In this document: positions 23,934-35,603 of the stretch, in pieces
How positions within the stretch are numbered: position 1 is the first letter of the stretch
How the letters are laid out: each line of letters starts with the position of its first letter
Assembly: GCA_914767715.1 (NCBI GenBank)
Contig: OU612072.1
Span: 11,470,001-11,534,000, forward strand
Reading direction: 5' to 3'
DNA: 64,000 nt
Source of the DNA: Membranipora membranacea
Taxonomy: Eukaryota > Bryozoa > Gymnolaemata > Cheilostomatida > Membraniporidae
Notes under the pieces: generated by a model
Told to the model about the DNA's origin: nothing
Databases searched by the model: none
Seen by the model: the letters and a program-made list of their open reading frames with translations, nothing else
Program-made: the position numbers and the translations under genes

Positions 23934-24633
23934 ATGAAGTTCACTGTCTTTCTTTTGGCTATTTTTGTTCTTCTGGCTTCTCTTGCACACTGTGAGTAGT
24001 ATTTTCTATTATCAGCACTCATTCTTGATATTGTGTTGGCAATGAATTGTCTCACTTCATCCAACCAATAATACATTTACTACACTCAGTCATGAAATAA
24101 TGCGTAACATTCTGCATAAACCCCCCTCCACCATTTCACTACTTTCTACTTAAAATTACTGTTATCACATAAAATAATATGTACTCAATTGTTGAAAAAT
24201 TTATTCTGGCATAAAAATGGTTTGTATGTTGCAACGGTTGTTTCGTTTTTTCAACTAGTTCTGTGATGTCTCTGTCTGAGGTTAAAATGCTCTTGGCTGT
24301 CTGATCTGAACAAAATTAAGATAAAGATTGACCAACACAGTCCTGGTTATAATCATTGTGCCATATTTATAGGATGTTGTTTAGATTTCTAGGCTGCACA
24401 TATAATGCTGAATGAAATTGTTTAGCTATTAGAGTCGCACAGTATCAATCCTACACGCTTTCTTGCTTTAATTAGCAGATGCAGCTGTTGGTGGCGTACA
24501 CGTTGGAATCCAACCAAAAGGAATCCAACTATGCTACACTTCTTGCATCATAGACAAAGGCTGCTGGAAATACAGCTATGAGAATAAGGGCGAAATATGC
24601 AAATGCGACCTCTGTCTATCATCACCTGAATAG
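23934..24633 (+). CDS. Class C secreted six-cysteine peptide C1
   Basis: Coding exons are 23934-23991 and 24479-24633, giving 70 residues with TAG at 24631-24633. The signal peptide starts MKFTVFLLAIFVLLASLAH. The phase-1 junction codon reads Tyr. The mature part starts AAVGGVHVGIQPKGIQ and has C-x3-C-x5-C-x11-C-x-C-x2-C, the class A spacing, with GCWKYSYENKGEICKC close to the A motif. The exon 2 acceptor is a tandem TAGCAG (ending 24475 or 24478); both give in-frame products differing near the cleavage site. Immediately downstream, instead of a full B gene, only the tail of one remains at about 25,600. Confidence 0.87.
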
Positions 24634-25439
24634 ACACTCTCAGCAATGATGACAATTATACAATTTTATGACCAGACTTCTTGATGGTTTCATAATATCA
24701 AAATAAATAATTGAAATTAAACTTCTAAGTTCATTTTCAAATTATATCTCAAAGTTATTCAAGCGCACAGCATGTTCGGTGAGCTATGAAAACAAAGAAA
24801 ATTAAAAATAGAGATTCAACACATATTTCATGATCATAGAAATCAATATGTATAGTTAGAATTTAAAATATCTCTCACTATTAAACACAATACCATACAC
24901 AGCACATGCCTAACACAATTTGACAAACACACAGATTGAAAATTACACTGTTTATTACGTTTGCCATTTTTTGATTCATCAGTTGATGCCTCTGATCTTC
25001 ATTGTCGGAAATTTTCAATGGATGGACAAAGCCCCCTCCCCCCCCCCCCCAATCAATGATGAGTTGACTGCATTATTAACATTTGAGATGTTTACCCAGA
25101 CTGATAGTAAAAAATTAGGGTGTGAAGTCAATTAGCAAATTGAAATTGAGAACCTTTCTCGTCTTATTGTTTGATGTCAACACCTAACTATTTATTCCTC
25201 GTTTATTTTTACAATTGGTTTCTGCAAATAGTTTCCCAATTTGTAAATGCACTGCTGAGCTTGAAGCCTCGTTTTTTTAACATTGAGCAGCAGCAGTGGC
25301 AGCAGTAGATTAATGTGGAAAGCTCATCTTGGATAGGGGTTAGTTGCAAGACATTGTTGACAAATTCATAATGACAAATGGCAATTGGTGGTAGATAATA
25401 GAATGGACAATGTTTGAGCACTTATGTATTTGGGTCATT

Positions 25440-25626
25440 ACCTTTAATATTACACATTAGCAGTCTAGACATTCAGAACTGATCTGCAGTTGAATAACAA
25501 TTTTATTTCCATAAAAGATCTAAAATCGGTGTTTGAAAATTAAACAAAAGCATAGAGAGATTTTAAGTCAGTTGGTTGAATAATCAATCATCATCATCAA
25601 TAATCTAGCGAGCAGTTTAATGGCAA
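25440..25626 (-). pseudogene. Truncated 3' end of a class B gene at the duplication junction
   Basis: This segment matches the downstream flank of gene B3 (36,900-37,078), including atcatcatcatcaataatct and the stop codon (tta at 25,618-25,620) with its last His/Cys codons. Matching then ends abruptly and unrelated DNA begins at about 25,626. The rest of the gene is missing in block 1. Confidence 0.75.
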
Positions 25627-26496
25627 ATAATTGGAATATTTTTCATACCATTGGAGCATCGTGGAGTTGTCTTATCAACAAGATGAAATGTACAGCCAGT
25701 GGCTATAAATGATTGTCGATTTACGACAATTTTGTGTATTGAGATGGAAAGCTTGCTAAGTCTTTCTTCTACCAAGGTCATCAGAAACTCATTCAGGATG
25801 CCAAAGGTAAATTCTTTGATCAAAATCTATGGGGGAACTAAATTTATAAACATAACTAATGTTGGTTAAACATATTGGTCAGCATCACAACTTTTTCTCT
25901 CCAGATGAAGAGTGAGAAGTGAAGGTGCCCTCGTATCCGGTGCAGTCTTGTAAACTGTCCCGCGCGCGAAATAAAAACCCTTGGACACTCTTCAAATTGT
26001 GAACTGTCAATGACAGCAGGGAGTTGTGTACACATACATTGGCGACGGGCAACTCCTATGACTAGCGATAAACTAGCGACAATCTGCTATGAAGTAGACG
26101 CCCTCATAAACAATTTTTTTTAAATGATAAAAAAAATTGTGATCATTGATAACAGACAGTGCAGTATCATAATCTTATTGTGGTTTGAATTTAATCATAG
26201 GTTGAGATATATTCAGTTTTCTTGCTATGTAATCATCATACCATCAGAGGCAACATGTTTCACATGCTTGAGTCTTTCCATAGATGGATGCCAATAACAC
26301 TATCTACAATAATCTATTATGTTCTACTTCTACCTGTGAATCTATCAATAAATATCAGATGGTAAATACTGCTAGTTTTGATGAATAGGAAAGATTTGTT
26401 ATTTGAAAATTGTATTCAGTTATATACGGTTTAATAATATGGAAAAACAAAGATCAGTCTGGTCGTAAAATCATAGCCACAGAATTGTTGTCATTT

Positions 26497-27016
26497 CTAT
26501 TCATGTGGTGATGGACATAGGTAGCATTTGCAAATTTGTACAGCGTTCTCATATCTATATTTCCAGCAGCCTTTCTCTAGGATACAGAAGCCGTAGCATT
26601 GGTTGATTCCATTTGGATTTTTGAATGGCCTGACATAATGGACATCACCTGCAGAAGCAACTGTAAATAAAATGAAAAACAATTTTAACTATTAATGTGG
26701 TATCCAATGATAATGATTATTAACTGAACTGTGTTGACTGTTGATAATGACAATTTTTTAATATGATTATACATTTTTGAAATTTTACGTATAGTTAGGT
26801 TTCTTGGAATGGATTATTATGATATAGTTACGTCAGATGGTTTTTGACACTGGCTACAAATAATATCCAGAAGAAAAAAGTGTATTAAAAGGAGGTTTGA
26901 TTCAGAATGTTGAGTGATGTTTTCTGATTGAGTGCTGTAAATGGACAATACAACTTACAGCTAGCAAGAGAAGCCAGAAGAGCAAAGACAGCTAGTAGAC
27001 AGACAGTAAACTTCAT
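26497..27016 (-). CDS. Class A secreted six-cysteine peptide A2
   Basis: Coding exons are 26959-27016 and 26497-26660, giving 73 residues. The signal peptide starts MKFTVCLLAVFALLASLAS. The mature peptide is residue-for-residue that of A1, with silent changes (for example gtc cat for gtg cac, and cta tgt for tta tgc). The intron is about 300 bp and lacks the transposon of A1. The UTR acceptor, donor and TATA (ggtttatatacc on +, near 27,329-27,340) match A1. The gene is divergent to B2 and encodes the same proposed secreted disulfide-rich peptide. Confidence 0.87.
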
Positions 27017-28782
27017 CTTTCAGTTTAGTCTGAAAAAAAAACAATTGCAATAAATTTGAAGGAAGCTAGTAGAAAGTAGTAATTTATGAGCTAGTATGCA
27101 AAATGTAAATATTCAAAGCTGACAGGATTAAATAATCAAATACATGAATGCCCAAGACAAATCTCGCAATATCTCACAAAGTCTCACAAAGTCTCACAAC
27201 ATTCATTTCAGTAGACACTGTACGGATATAGCTGTCAAAGATGGAAGATTAAACTACTTACTGTGAGAGTGGAGAACCTTCTCGGATGTTCACAAAGTAG
27301 TTGAATGTCCCTCACTTGAAATGCAGAGGTTTATATACCTTTTAGCAAGCCGGACCTTTGGCCATGTCAAGGAAAAGGAAACTCTTAAATCATCCTTTAT
27401 TGACCTAAAATTTTAATCAAGTGGATACCGTGCTAGGCTAAAACTAAACAAATTTTCATAAATACTTTTTGAATGATAAATTTTTGTTGGCAAATCAATC
27501 ATGAATGTCACTCTAATGATTACGGCTCTAGTTATGACAGAATAGGGAAAAGGTTTCCTTGTACCTGAACACACTGTGTATATTTTGAATTTGGCAAAGT
27601 CAACCAAAACAACCTCCCTCAGACCTGATCACTGGAAAAACTTCTCCTTTTCCTCGGTTACCAGGAACTACGACATTGCAATTATCTGGTAATGTTTTGT
27701 AATTATTGGAAAGGACCGCAGAGAACGAACCAGGATATGGATTTGTCAACACCAACGATATTCGAGGAAATAGGTGAGTTTTGGATCAGGAATTGCGGTA
27801 TTGTAAAAACATAAATACAGCTTTTTGGTAATTTGATAATTCATTATTTAAGTGGTAATCATTTTACTAAGAATTAAGGTTGAAATATAAAATCATTGAT
27901 ATTGTTTAATGATTACACATAAAGTGAGGGCTGGATGCCATATGGAGCATCTCTAGCAATTGAATGAATCAGTCACATTTCCTCATAGCTGGGCCATATT
28001 TAGAGTAATCAGTCACAATTAAGGAAACAGGGAGGTCGTCTTCGAACAAATATTGCAAGAGAGTTTTTTGGAGGCCAACTCGATATCCTTCTTAAATTGG
28101 TTTCAACTGAAAACGTTTTGTTTTTTACTGTGATTAGCAATATATCCAAAGTTATGAAAGAAGGAACATTGCTTATTACAACTATACGAAAAAATGGAAA
28201 ACGTTTGCTCCAAAGATGAAGTTTGAATTCTGGCTTAACAAGCTGAACAGGTACTTCCCAATTTGGTAATGTCTGCGGGAGCTGGTATCAGTATCCATGC
28301 GATAAGATTTTCTTGGTGAGAGAAGCTATTATTATTATGTCAATAGATTTATTGAATATATAAAAACCTTGTTAACCACAAATGCTGCTCATTGATGTTT
28401 CCTGTTATTGTGATTCAGCCAAGACCTGAAAGAAAGCTGAAACCCTCAAAAACCAGGACCAGTACAGTGCAAATTGCAATCACTTAATTTCCCTGAAATT
28501 GTCTTATAATCACACCTGTTAGCATATTTTACCAGTATCTTTTGTGTAAAATATTCATCTAGCATCTGACAGATTTTTCGCTATACTGTGATTGGAGTCC
28601 CAGTAACAATCAATTCAAAACAAAATCATTAAAATTTAACAATCGGTAGACTGTAGCATTACTCAACTACTTGACCAATAAACTTGAGGAAATTCATTGC
28701 TATATCCATACATGTGGTCAGAGGTGAATCTTGTGTAACAATCGCATTGGTGACTTAGCATATTCAGCATATTCAGCATAAG

Positions 28783-28856
28783 TATTTAAAGCAACACACA
28801 GGGCAACTAAATCATCCGTTTGTGAAAGTCTCACCAAGATTACCAATTCCAGTTCA
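28783..28856 (+). promoter_or_regulatory. Class B promoter and 5'UTR exon of B2
   Basis: tatttaaa starts at 28783 and the donor gtgagtatcc at 28857. The region 28,717-28,970 differs from the B1 counterpart at about one base by eye, far less than flanking DNA. Confidence 0.65.
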
Positions 28857-29013
28857 GTGAGTATCCAGAAACTACTATTGACGCTTGTCATACTTTTTAA
28901 GTCATTTGCAATCTTTAAATGCACATTCAAAGAAAACTGGAAATTTATTTTTACAACATTAAACATCAAACTTTTTATGATTTACAGGTTGTAAGAAATA
29001 CTAAGAAGTGAAA

Positions 29014-29678
29014 ATGAAGTTTGCAGTTTGTCTATTTGCTGTTTTTGCACTCCTAGCTGCTATGGCTCAACGTAAGTTGAATAATTTAGTATTTAAATGA
29101 CGAAACCATGATGTTTAGCTGGTTAAACTAGTAACATGACTGTATTCTCATGGAAACTGCTGCGTGGCTACATCTACTATGGTCCTCAAGGTTTTTTCTG
29201 TTGTCTTTTCAGTCCTTCAATTAACTTCTTCTTGGCTGAAGCCTTCTTCTATAGGAAAACATGACACTCAAAGCTTAGATGATTACTGTGATCAGCTGAA
29301 TCATACTTTCAGGCACTCTGACCATTATACTATTAACATTATTGCAATCTGAAATATTATCACCGTTTACAATTTAATATTGTTTTGGTTTTGGGTGAGT
29401 GATGTTGTTCGCTCATACCGATTTGTCTTTTTCAAGCTTGAGCCCTGCAATTCAACCAAACGAGTTTGTTTGATAACAATATTTCATGTCCACATTATGA
29501 TGATTGTATTCTTCTTTTAGATGCTGAGGCAAGGTATGTGTTCCCAAACACATCGCTCCCTTCTTGTCCTCCCTATTATCCCCACTGCAATCCCTGCGAA
29601 TACAGATGTATTGTAAACAGACAGTGTACTCAATGGAACCAAGACGCCAAACATTGCTTCTGTGACGGCTGTCACTAA
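29014..29678 (+). CDS. Class B secreted eight-cysteine peptide B2
   Basis: Coding exons are 29014-29071 and 29521-29678, giving 71 residues. The signal peptide starts MKFAVCLFAVFALLAAMAQ. The mature part has the B1 spacing C-x6-C-x2-C-x3-C-x5-C-x9-C-x-C-x2-C, with one change from B1 (Asn to Tyr between the first two cysteines). AATAAA lies near 29,793. It is paired divergently with A2. The defensin-like reading is as for B1. Confidence 0.87.
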
Positions 29679-30667
29679 CCTGCATTCAACTGTGAAAAAG
29701 ATTGATTATTGATGATGGATCGTACTATGGACCACTTTGAACTTCCTATTTGCCTTTATATATTTGATTCTTCTAATTTAATTTTTGCTTGAAATAAAAT
29801 GATTTTAAACTGCAGATGGTTTCTGGATGTGATTTCCGAATGTTATGAAAGTTGAATGCAACCTTGGTTACATGCTCAAATATTGTCCAACACGACATCA
29901 GTAGCATTTCATTATCAACACAGTCTGTCCAACAATAGAGGCATTCTATTGTCAACCACCGCCAAACCAACTGTCATTGATATTTCATTTACGATGGGAC
30001 AACACGACAACTAGCAACCCAGGGAATTACTTGTACTTAAAGTATGTAAGGGCAAAGTAACAGCTAATCGTGATGTCGTTCTCACCGTTTATAAGAATGC
30101 AATCATGTCATAATCAGGCACAATTTTCCGAACGACACATTATTGTTATATCTAGGCCAGTTTCTAGTTACCAGTGAGTAAACAGTAGTCATTTTCTGCA
30201 GACACAACAAGTCACCTAAAGTCATGCTAGGCCAATCGTTTTCATTCAGCAGCACTAAAAACCAAATATCGGCTAAAATCTTGATTAGTGAAAATATTGC
30301 TGATCATTCTTTGTGTTTTTGATTGCATTCTGATGTGCTATAGGTAATAACCGTTGTAACTAATATAATATGTATGGGGGAGTTTGTGCACTCATAGTTA
30401 AATATAATTGTGCAAGGATTTATGATTGCCAAACACTGTACTGAACATCAATTTTTTTGCCAATTATTAGCTTTTTACACCTCAAGGTTGACGCGATGGC
30501 AGTAGTTTGAAATTCTCATCTCGCAGACCATCAACCCACGCTTACTCACTATAAATTATGGTTACCAACCTCAATTCCATAATCATCATGTTGCCTACAC
30601 TGTGTATAGCTATAAATTGTACTGGAATTGTTTTCCGCCTGCAGGTTAGCCTTGTGACATAATTTAG

Positions 30668-30876
30668 GAGCAGGGGGTGGCTCAGTTGGTAAGGGGGCCT
30701 GACTGCTTGTATGGAAGTGTTAGAGGTCTTGAGTTTGAATCCCGCTGCAGTCTACTGACTACATGCCTCAATTGATGATCTGTCTGCAAACCCAGAGTAA
30801 TTTGGTGCCGAATATTGAGGCCGCGCCCTTAAGGTCATGCCTCGCCTACCCCCCCCTTCAGAGACACAGAATAAGG
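30668..30876 (+). mobile_element. tRNA-derived SINE-like element (copy in block 2)
   Basis: Same as 20,535-20,740, with small differences such as the C-run length. It is shared by descent through the segmental duplication, not an independent insertion. Confidence 0.6.
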
Positions 30877-31849
30877 TAACAACAAAATGATCACAGCTTC
30901 CTCTGACATTCCAAGACCCACAGATCAGCCATCAATGGATATTTAATATTTTCGCAGAGCATTGTGTATTCTTAGACTATCAATCATCATCTATCCACTT
31001 CCCATCATAATTTGATAAGTAAATTCATTTCTTGCATGATTAAAGTCGAAGTGAGTTTACATCAAAGGTTTACAAGTAACTACCCTAAACTTTACACAAA
31101 TCTTAGATCTGTTGCGAAGAAAGATTCTGGTAAAAAAAACCTCACTTTGGAGAAAATTCTTCTTAGACTCTTCTTTGGTGAAGGGTTGTGGCTAATATTC
31201 GATTAATACATAAATGGTGGGTTACTTTACAAACTGAATCACTCAAAATCAAGAAACGTGAAATAAGATTGCATAAATCTTGAGATTTTAAACTCCTATG
31301 GCTTAAAATTGTTGAATAGTATTGATAAGAAAACATCTGTGTCTCCAGATGTACTGATAAAACGATTCAAAACAGAATCCCTCTATATCCTTAATTTCGA
31401 TTGATATCTCTAAACTGATTACAAAGAGGATGTGTTTGATTGTTAAATGAATAAGGGGTGTACAAATGTCCTGTCTGTTGGAAGAAAGGTACCATATAGT
31501 ACCCAACCCTCAGGTAAATAAAACATAATCAAAAAGTTGGCATATTTTGACATTTGACAATGACTTTGAACTATGCTTGTTATCAATCTATGATTCCAAT
31601 TTTTCCTCAAGTAGCATTTTTGTGGACAGTTTCCTTGTTCAGTGTTACGTGGTCATTTCAAATTATTTGAAAAAATTAACATATAAATCACTGATTTGCA
31701 CAGTCATATTTCCCTAACCAGGTGTGTATATGCAAGGAAACAATTTGCCTATTCCTCATCCACTGTAGCCATTCTCATACTGTAGCACTAATGATTGACT
31801 TACCTTGACAAATATATCATTCCAAAAATAGCCTAGCACAGTATCAATT

Positions 31850-32061
31850 TGATCACAAATACTTTTCCTTGCAGGTCTGGCTGTCGGGCTTTCAGCTATA
31901 TTAACCTCAGCAGTTCAAGTGAGGGGCATTCATCTACTTTGTACTGAACTTTACTGTACAACATGATCATCATCCTAGACAAAGTCTGCTGGAAATACAG
32001 ATATGATAATAATGTAGAAACATGCAAATGCTACTTGTGTCCACCACCACATGATATCTAG
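31850..32061 (+). pseudogene. Class A/C relic, block 2 copy
   Basis: Paralogue of the relic at 21,655. The promoter-like part runs straight into the end of exon 2. Here the Trp codon is intact and a 32-codon frame from an ATG near 31,964 to TAG near 32,061 keeps the last four core cysteines. It has no signal peptide and lacks the first two cysteines, so I call it a pseudogene. Confidence 0.75.
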
Positions 32062-32219
32062 ATGTATAGACTATTTAGCTGTTCACGTGATTTAATTCCT
32101 ATGAATTTTTAATTACTTTCCATCACAAGCATTCTTTCAAACTTTTCATTATAACAAAATTTAAAACACAAACATTGTAAAATGACAAACAACATTGCAG
32201 ATGATTATACAGAATTTAA

Positions 32220-32330
32220 TGATAGTTACGGGATACTCACCTTCTAGAATCGGTAATCTTGCTGAGAAACTCCCAAACTAATGATTCGTCTTCCCTTTGC
32301 GAGGCTTTTTATACTTATTCTTCACAGGTA
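32220..32330 (-). promoter_or_regulatory. Orphan class B promoter, block 2 copy
   Basis: Counterpart of 22,065-22,150, with the TATA-like gtataaaaag and a donor-like gtgagtatcc near 32,240. The upstream element is decayed (atgatttagca near 32,533 instead of catgacttagca). Confidence 0.65.
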
Positions 32331-32982
32331 ACTGTTTATGTTAAGTTGCCGGAGCCAGTATTACTCAGCATTTATCTCCTGATATTTTGATTGATTGTTT
32401 CCTTGACCATACAAGTAAGAATCTGAATTTGCCAATAGATTGACAACAATTTCCTTCAATGGTTGATTGTGTTGGGTAAACTGAGACAATTAATCACATT
32501 TTCTTTCGCATAAATTGTTGATTAAAATCTTAATGATTTAGCATTTTGTATGCAAGCCTACACAGATATTATGTTCACAAAAGGCTTCTGATTATTTAAA
32601 CAAGCCATATCCCTCAGTTTCTCCAATAAGAAAGAAATGATAAAGATGCCTATCCTGTGTAAAGCTATAAAATAAGATGGAACTCTGATTCACCACTCTT
32701 ACGATTAGGAAACAGTGATTTCTACGTTTTCTGAAACCCCAAGATTCTGAGTAGAGCCCCTGGAAAAGAATCACTTTGGTAGCGAAATTTCCTGTCTTCC
32801 TAGTCTATCAATCATGATATCTATCCAATTTTCCGCAGAGGTTTTTCGACAAAATTCCTTTCTGGGCTCACTAAACTTTAAAAGTTGCTAGTGCACTGAT
32901 CTTCTGAATTTGGGTAACAGTCTGTGAACTATATCCAAATTTATGCGTGTCGGTAAAGCTTTAAGTGTACTGCATTCTCTAT

Positions 32983-33165
32983 TATTGTATTGTATTGTAT
33001 TGTATTGTATTGTATTGTATTGTATTGTTTTGTATTGTATTGTATTGTATTGTATTGTATTGTATTGTATTTTATTGTATTGTATTGTATTGTATTGTAT
33101 TGTATTGTATTGTATTGTATTGTATTGTATTGTATTGTATTGTATTGTATTGTATTGTATTGTAT
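32983..33165 (+). repeat. TATTG pentanucleotide satellite (copy 2, nearly pure)
   Basis: About 36 almost uninterrupted units at the position paralogous to 22,810-23,007. Both strands give spurious long ORFs. Confidence 0.97.
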
Positions 33166-34000
33166 CTTCTGGTTTAATTTCCAATCATCTCTTCAATATA
33201 TCATTTTATTTTTTCAAAATATGCAATCTATTCAATATCAATCATATTATATTATAGTATTGTGTTACATATTTAAGGAATGTAAAGAAATCTCTCTAAC
33301 AAACCCAAACAGAATAGTCATATAAACAAGTCCATAAAACCTTGCGCATTGAATAATATTGATCTCTCATTTCCTTAGTTGTGGTTGATAACTCTAAACA
33401 TAGCACATTGAGGATATTTCTGATTCATTGTAGGTTAAATAAATTAGGAGTTTCAAAATGCCCTGTTTATTGCTTAAAGGTTACCATGTGGGACCCCAAA
33501 CTGAATTATATATAACTCAAAAGTTGGCAGTTGACAATGTCATTTCCTTGAGATTGCAATTTCCACGGATTCGGGCTATATTTATTTTAAATCCGCTAAA
33601 TCTTTTTCCTCAAGAAACATGTACGAGAAAATCCCTTTCTTATGATATTGTCATTTCCAATTGCTTCTAAACAGTATAGATAGTATAGATACTTTTCTAA
33701 ATTGCAAATTCATTATGTTCCCCTGACCAAGAAAATGGAGTATTTTTTATGCGATCGGGTAGGCGGTTGTAGGCAGTTGATACAGTTGGCATTGCCAAAT
33801 TAAAAGTTTAATCAGAGTTTTGAATGTAAGGAAATCCTTTTCCTATGCTTCATTAACCGGAGCCATGCAGTGTCATCCATGATTGCCTCACTATAACAAT
33901 CTATCACACCAATACTACTTGTATATTTTTAACCTAGCGCAACATCAAATTGAATGAAGGATTATTCAAGTCTTTCCTTTATAACTGCCTGGCTAACAGG

Positions 34001-34078
34001 TATAAAAACTTCTGCATTTCAATCTAGGGACATTAAACTACTGTGTGAAGATCCGAGAAGAACTTCCACTCTCAAAGT
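34001..34078 (+). promoter_or_regulatory. C2 promoter and left copy of the 45-bp target duplication
   Basis: The C2 TATA box (tataaaaa, 34001-34008) and presumed start site precede the left copy of the duplicated 45 bp (34034-34078). The retrotransposon now separates this promoter from the UTR-exon donor at about 35,413. Confidence 0.75.
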
Positions 34079-35233
34079 TGAGAAAGCTATCATGTATTTG
34101 TATGCCCGTTCTGTTTTACCAACTCTCAGTGCTGGCCAGTTTGCATATCAAAAGGGTAGGTGTACTACTGATGCTATTCTATTAGCCGTCGATACCCTAA
34201 CACGCATGTTGGATGAGCCAAAAGTGAATACTGTGCCTGCGACTTTCCTTGATATGTCCAAAGCCTTCGATAGGATGGATAAGGGCAAACTCATAGAAAT
34301 GTTAGCCGATCGTGGTATAAACAAACGTCTGGTGCTGATCATACACAGCTTCCTTAGTCAACGGCAGCAGAACGTCAAACTGGGCAGTGAGCATAGTTCC
34401 ACACTCTCAACCAAGAATGGTACACCTCAAGGTACTCTCTTGGGTCCAATGTTCTGGCTGTTGTACATAGATACTCTGTCTCCTTCATGCACTACCATCA
34501 AGTACGCCGATGACGTGACACTCATACCATCTTCATCTAGCGAAAAGACCGAACAACTGCAGCAAGCTATAGATGAGACCACAGAATGGTGTGCTGAGAA
34601 AAACATGATGGCCAATACAACAAAAACAGCGAGCATGAAGTTCTCAAATGTGCACAACAGTCAAAAGATCGAGCCGCACAGATTCTCAATGAGCGGTGAC
34701 GTTATTGGAATTGAGACAAGCACGAAGTTTTTAGGTGTCGTGATTGACAACAATCTGACATTCAAACAACACGTTGATCACCTCGTGAAAAAGACTAGAC
34801 CAATAATATATACACTGATAGACCTCAAACCATCTGGAATGCCTATCAGTGCACTGAAACATTTCTACATAGCATGCATCCGTCCCATTCTCCTGTATGC
34901 TTCTCCCTCCTGGTATTCCATGCTCTCTCAGCAACAAAGAATGAGGATCCTGCGTGTAGAAAATTTGGTACTCAAGGTTCTTGATCCGTGAGGTCTCGAT
35001 TACAATGACCGAACAGCGAACATTGAGATACAACAAGTGCTTGATCTCCTCAACCAGACGTGCCAAGAGTACATGTGCAATGTAGAAAATAACACAGAGC
35101 ACTGCCTTAATGGTGTGATGGCAAGTTACAAACCAACAACTGCTCCTCGAAGGTCAACTCGACTGGCCCAGAAACCAAGACCAAGGGCACGCACCGCACT
35201 GAGGGCAAACTCTCCATTTTTATGTTACATGTG
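34079..35233 (+). pseudogene. Non-LTR reverse transcriptase, truncated, one in-frame stop
   Basis: Polymerase motifs occur in order: FAYQKGRCTTDAIL, TFLDMSKAFDRMD (catalytic Asp), NGTPQGTLLGP, IKYADDVTLI (YADD catalytic pair), a Lys-containing motif D, and TKFLGVVID. The frame is broken once by TGA at 34989-34991. It then continues in the same frame to TGA at about 35,231-35,233, with a basic tail RRSTRLAQKPRPRARTALR. The endonuclease and N-terminal part are missing through 5' truncation. The first 42 residues of the open frame starting at 33,954 come from host promoter DNA, not from the element. The element supplied its own activity in trans or was copied by a relative; the exact clade is not resolved. 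Confidence 0.9.
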
Positions 35234-35370
35234 AGCTTTTGTTTCTCTTTTTAATTTCAATATGCAAATAGTGCAAACTTTTTTCGCATTTTTCTGATTG
35301 AAGATCATTAGTAGATTTTTTGATTTTATTATCAAAAGATTTGTGATCAATAAATAAAGCCCGATATATA
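34079..35370 (+). mobile_element. 5'-truncated non-LTR retrotransposon with 45-bp target duplication
   Basis: The insert of 1,292 bp is flanked by exact 45-bp direct repeats (34034-34078 and 35371-35415). The unoccupied version of the site is at about 23,701-23,745 in block 1, so insertion followed the block duplication. It starts inside the reverse transcriptase domain and ends with a 3' tail containing aataaa near 35,350, finishing in tatata without a poly-A run. Confidence 0.93.
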
Positions 35371-35603
35371 TAAACTACTGTGTGAAGATCCGAGAAGAAC
35401 TTCCACTCTCAAAGTGAATAAGTCAATTCTTTCTCTAGGTCTGTTCTGTCTGCATAAACAACAATGCAATGTTACAGCGTTACATTGGTGTATTTTATTT
35501 GATTGAAGGGCTACATTATATACATTTTTCATTTCACCTTCAAACCCATTGATATGTCAATGGTTTGTTTATATTTCAATTGTACGTTTTTCAGACTAAG
35601 GAA

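Larger units (their letters stand above)
15680..25625 (+). repeat. Segmental duplication, copy 1
   Basis: This block of about 10 kb carries A1, B1, an A-type relic, an orphan B promoter, C1 and the truncated tail of a B gene. It recurs in the same order and orientation at about 26,110-37,080. The right edge is sharp: identity to the 3' end of the B3 gene stops around 25,625, within that gene's last codons. Confidence 0.9.

Noticed and set aside
33954-34078. ATG at 33,954 as the start of the reverse transcriptase
   Set aside because: The first 42 codons are host promoter and 5'UTR DNA; the retrotransposon begins at 34,079.
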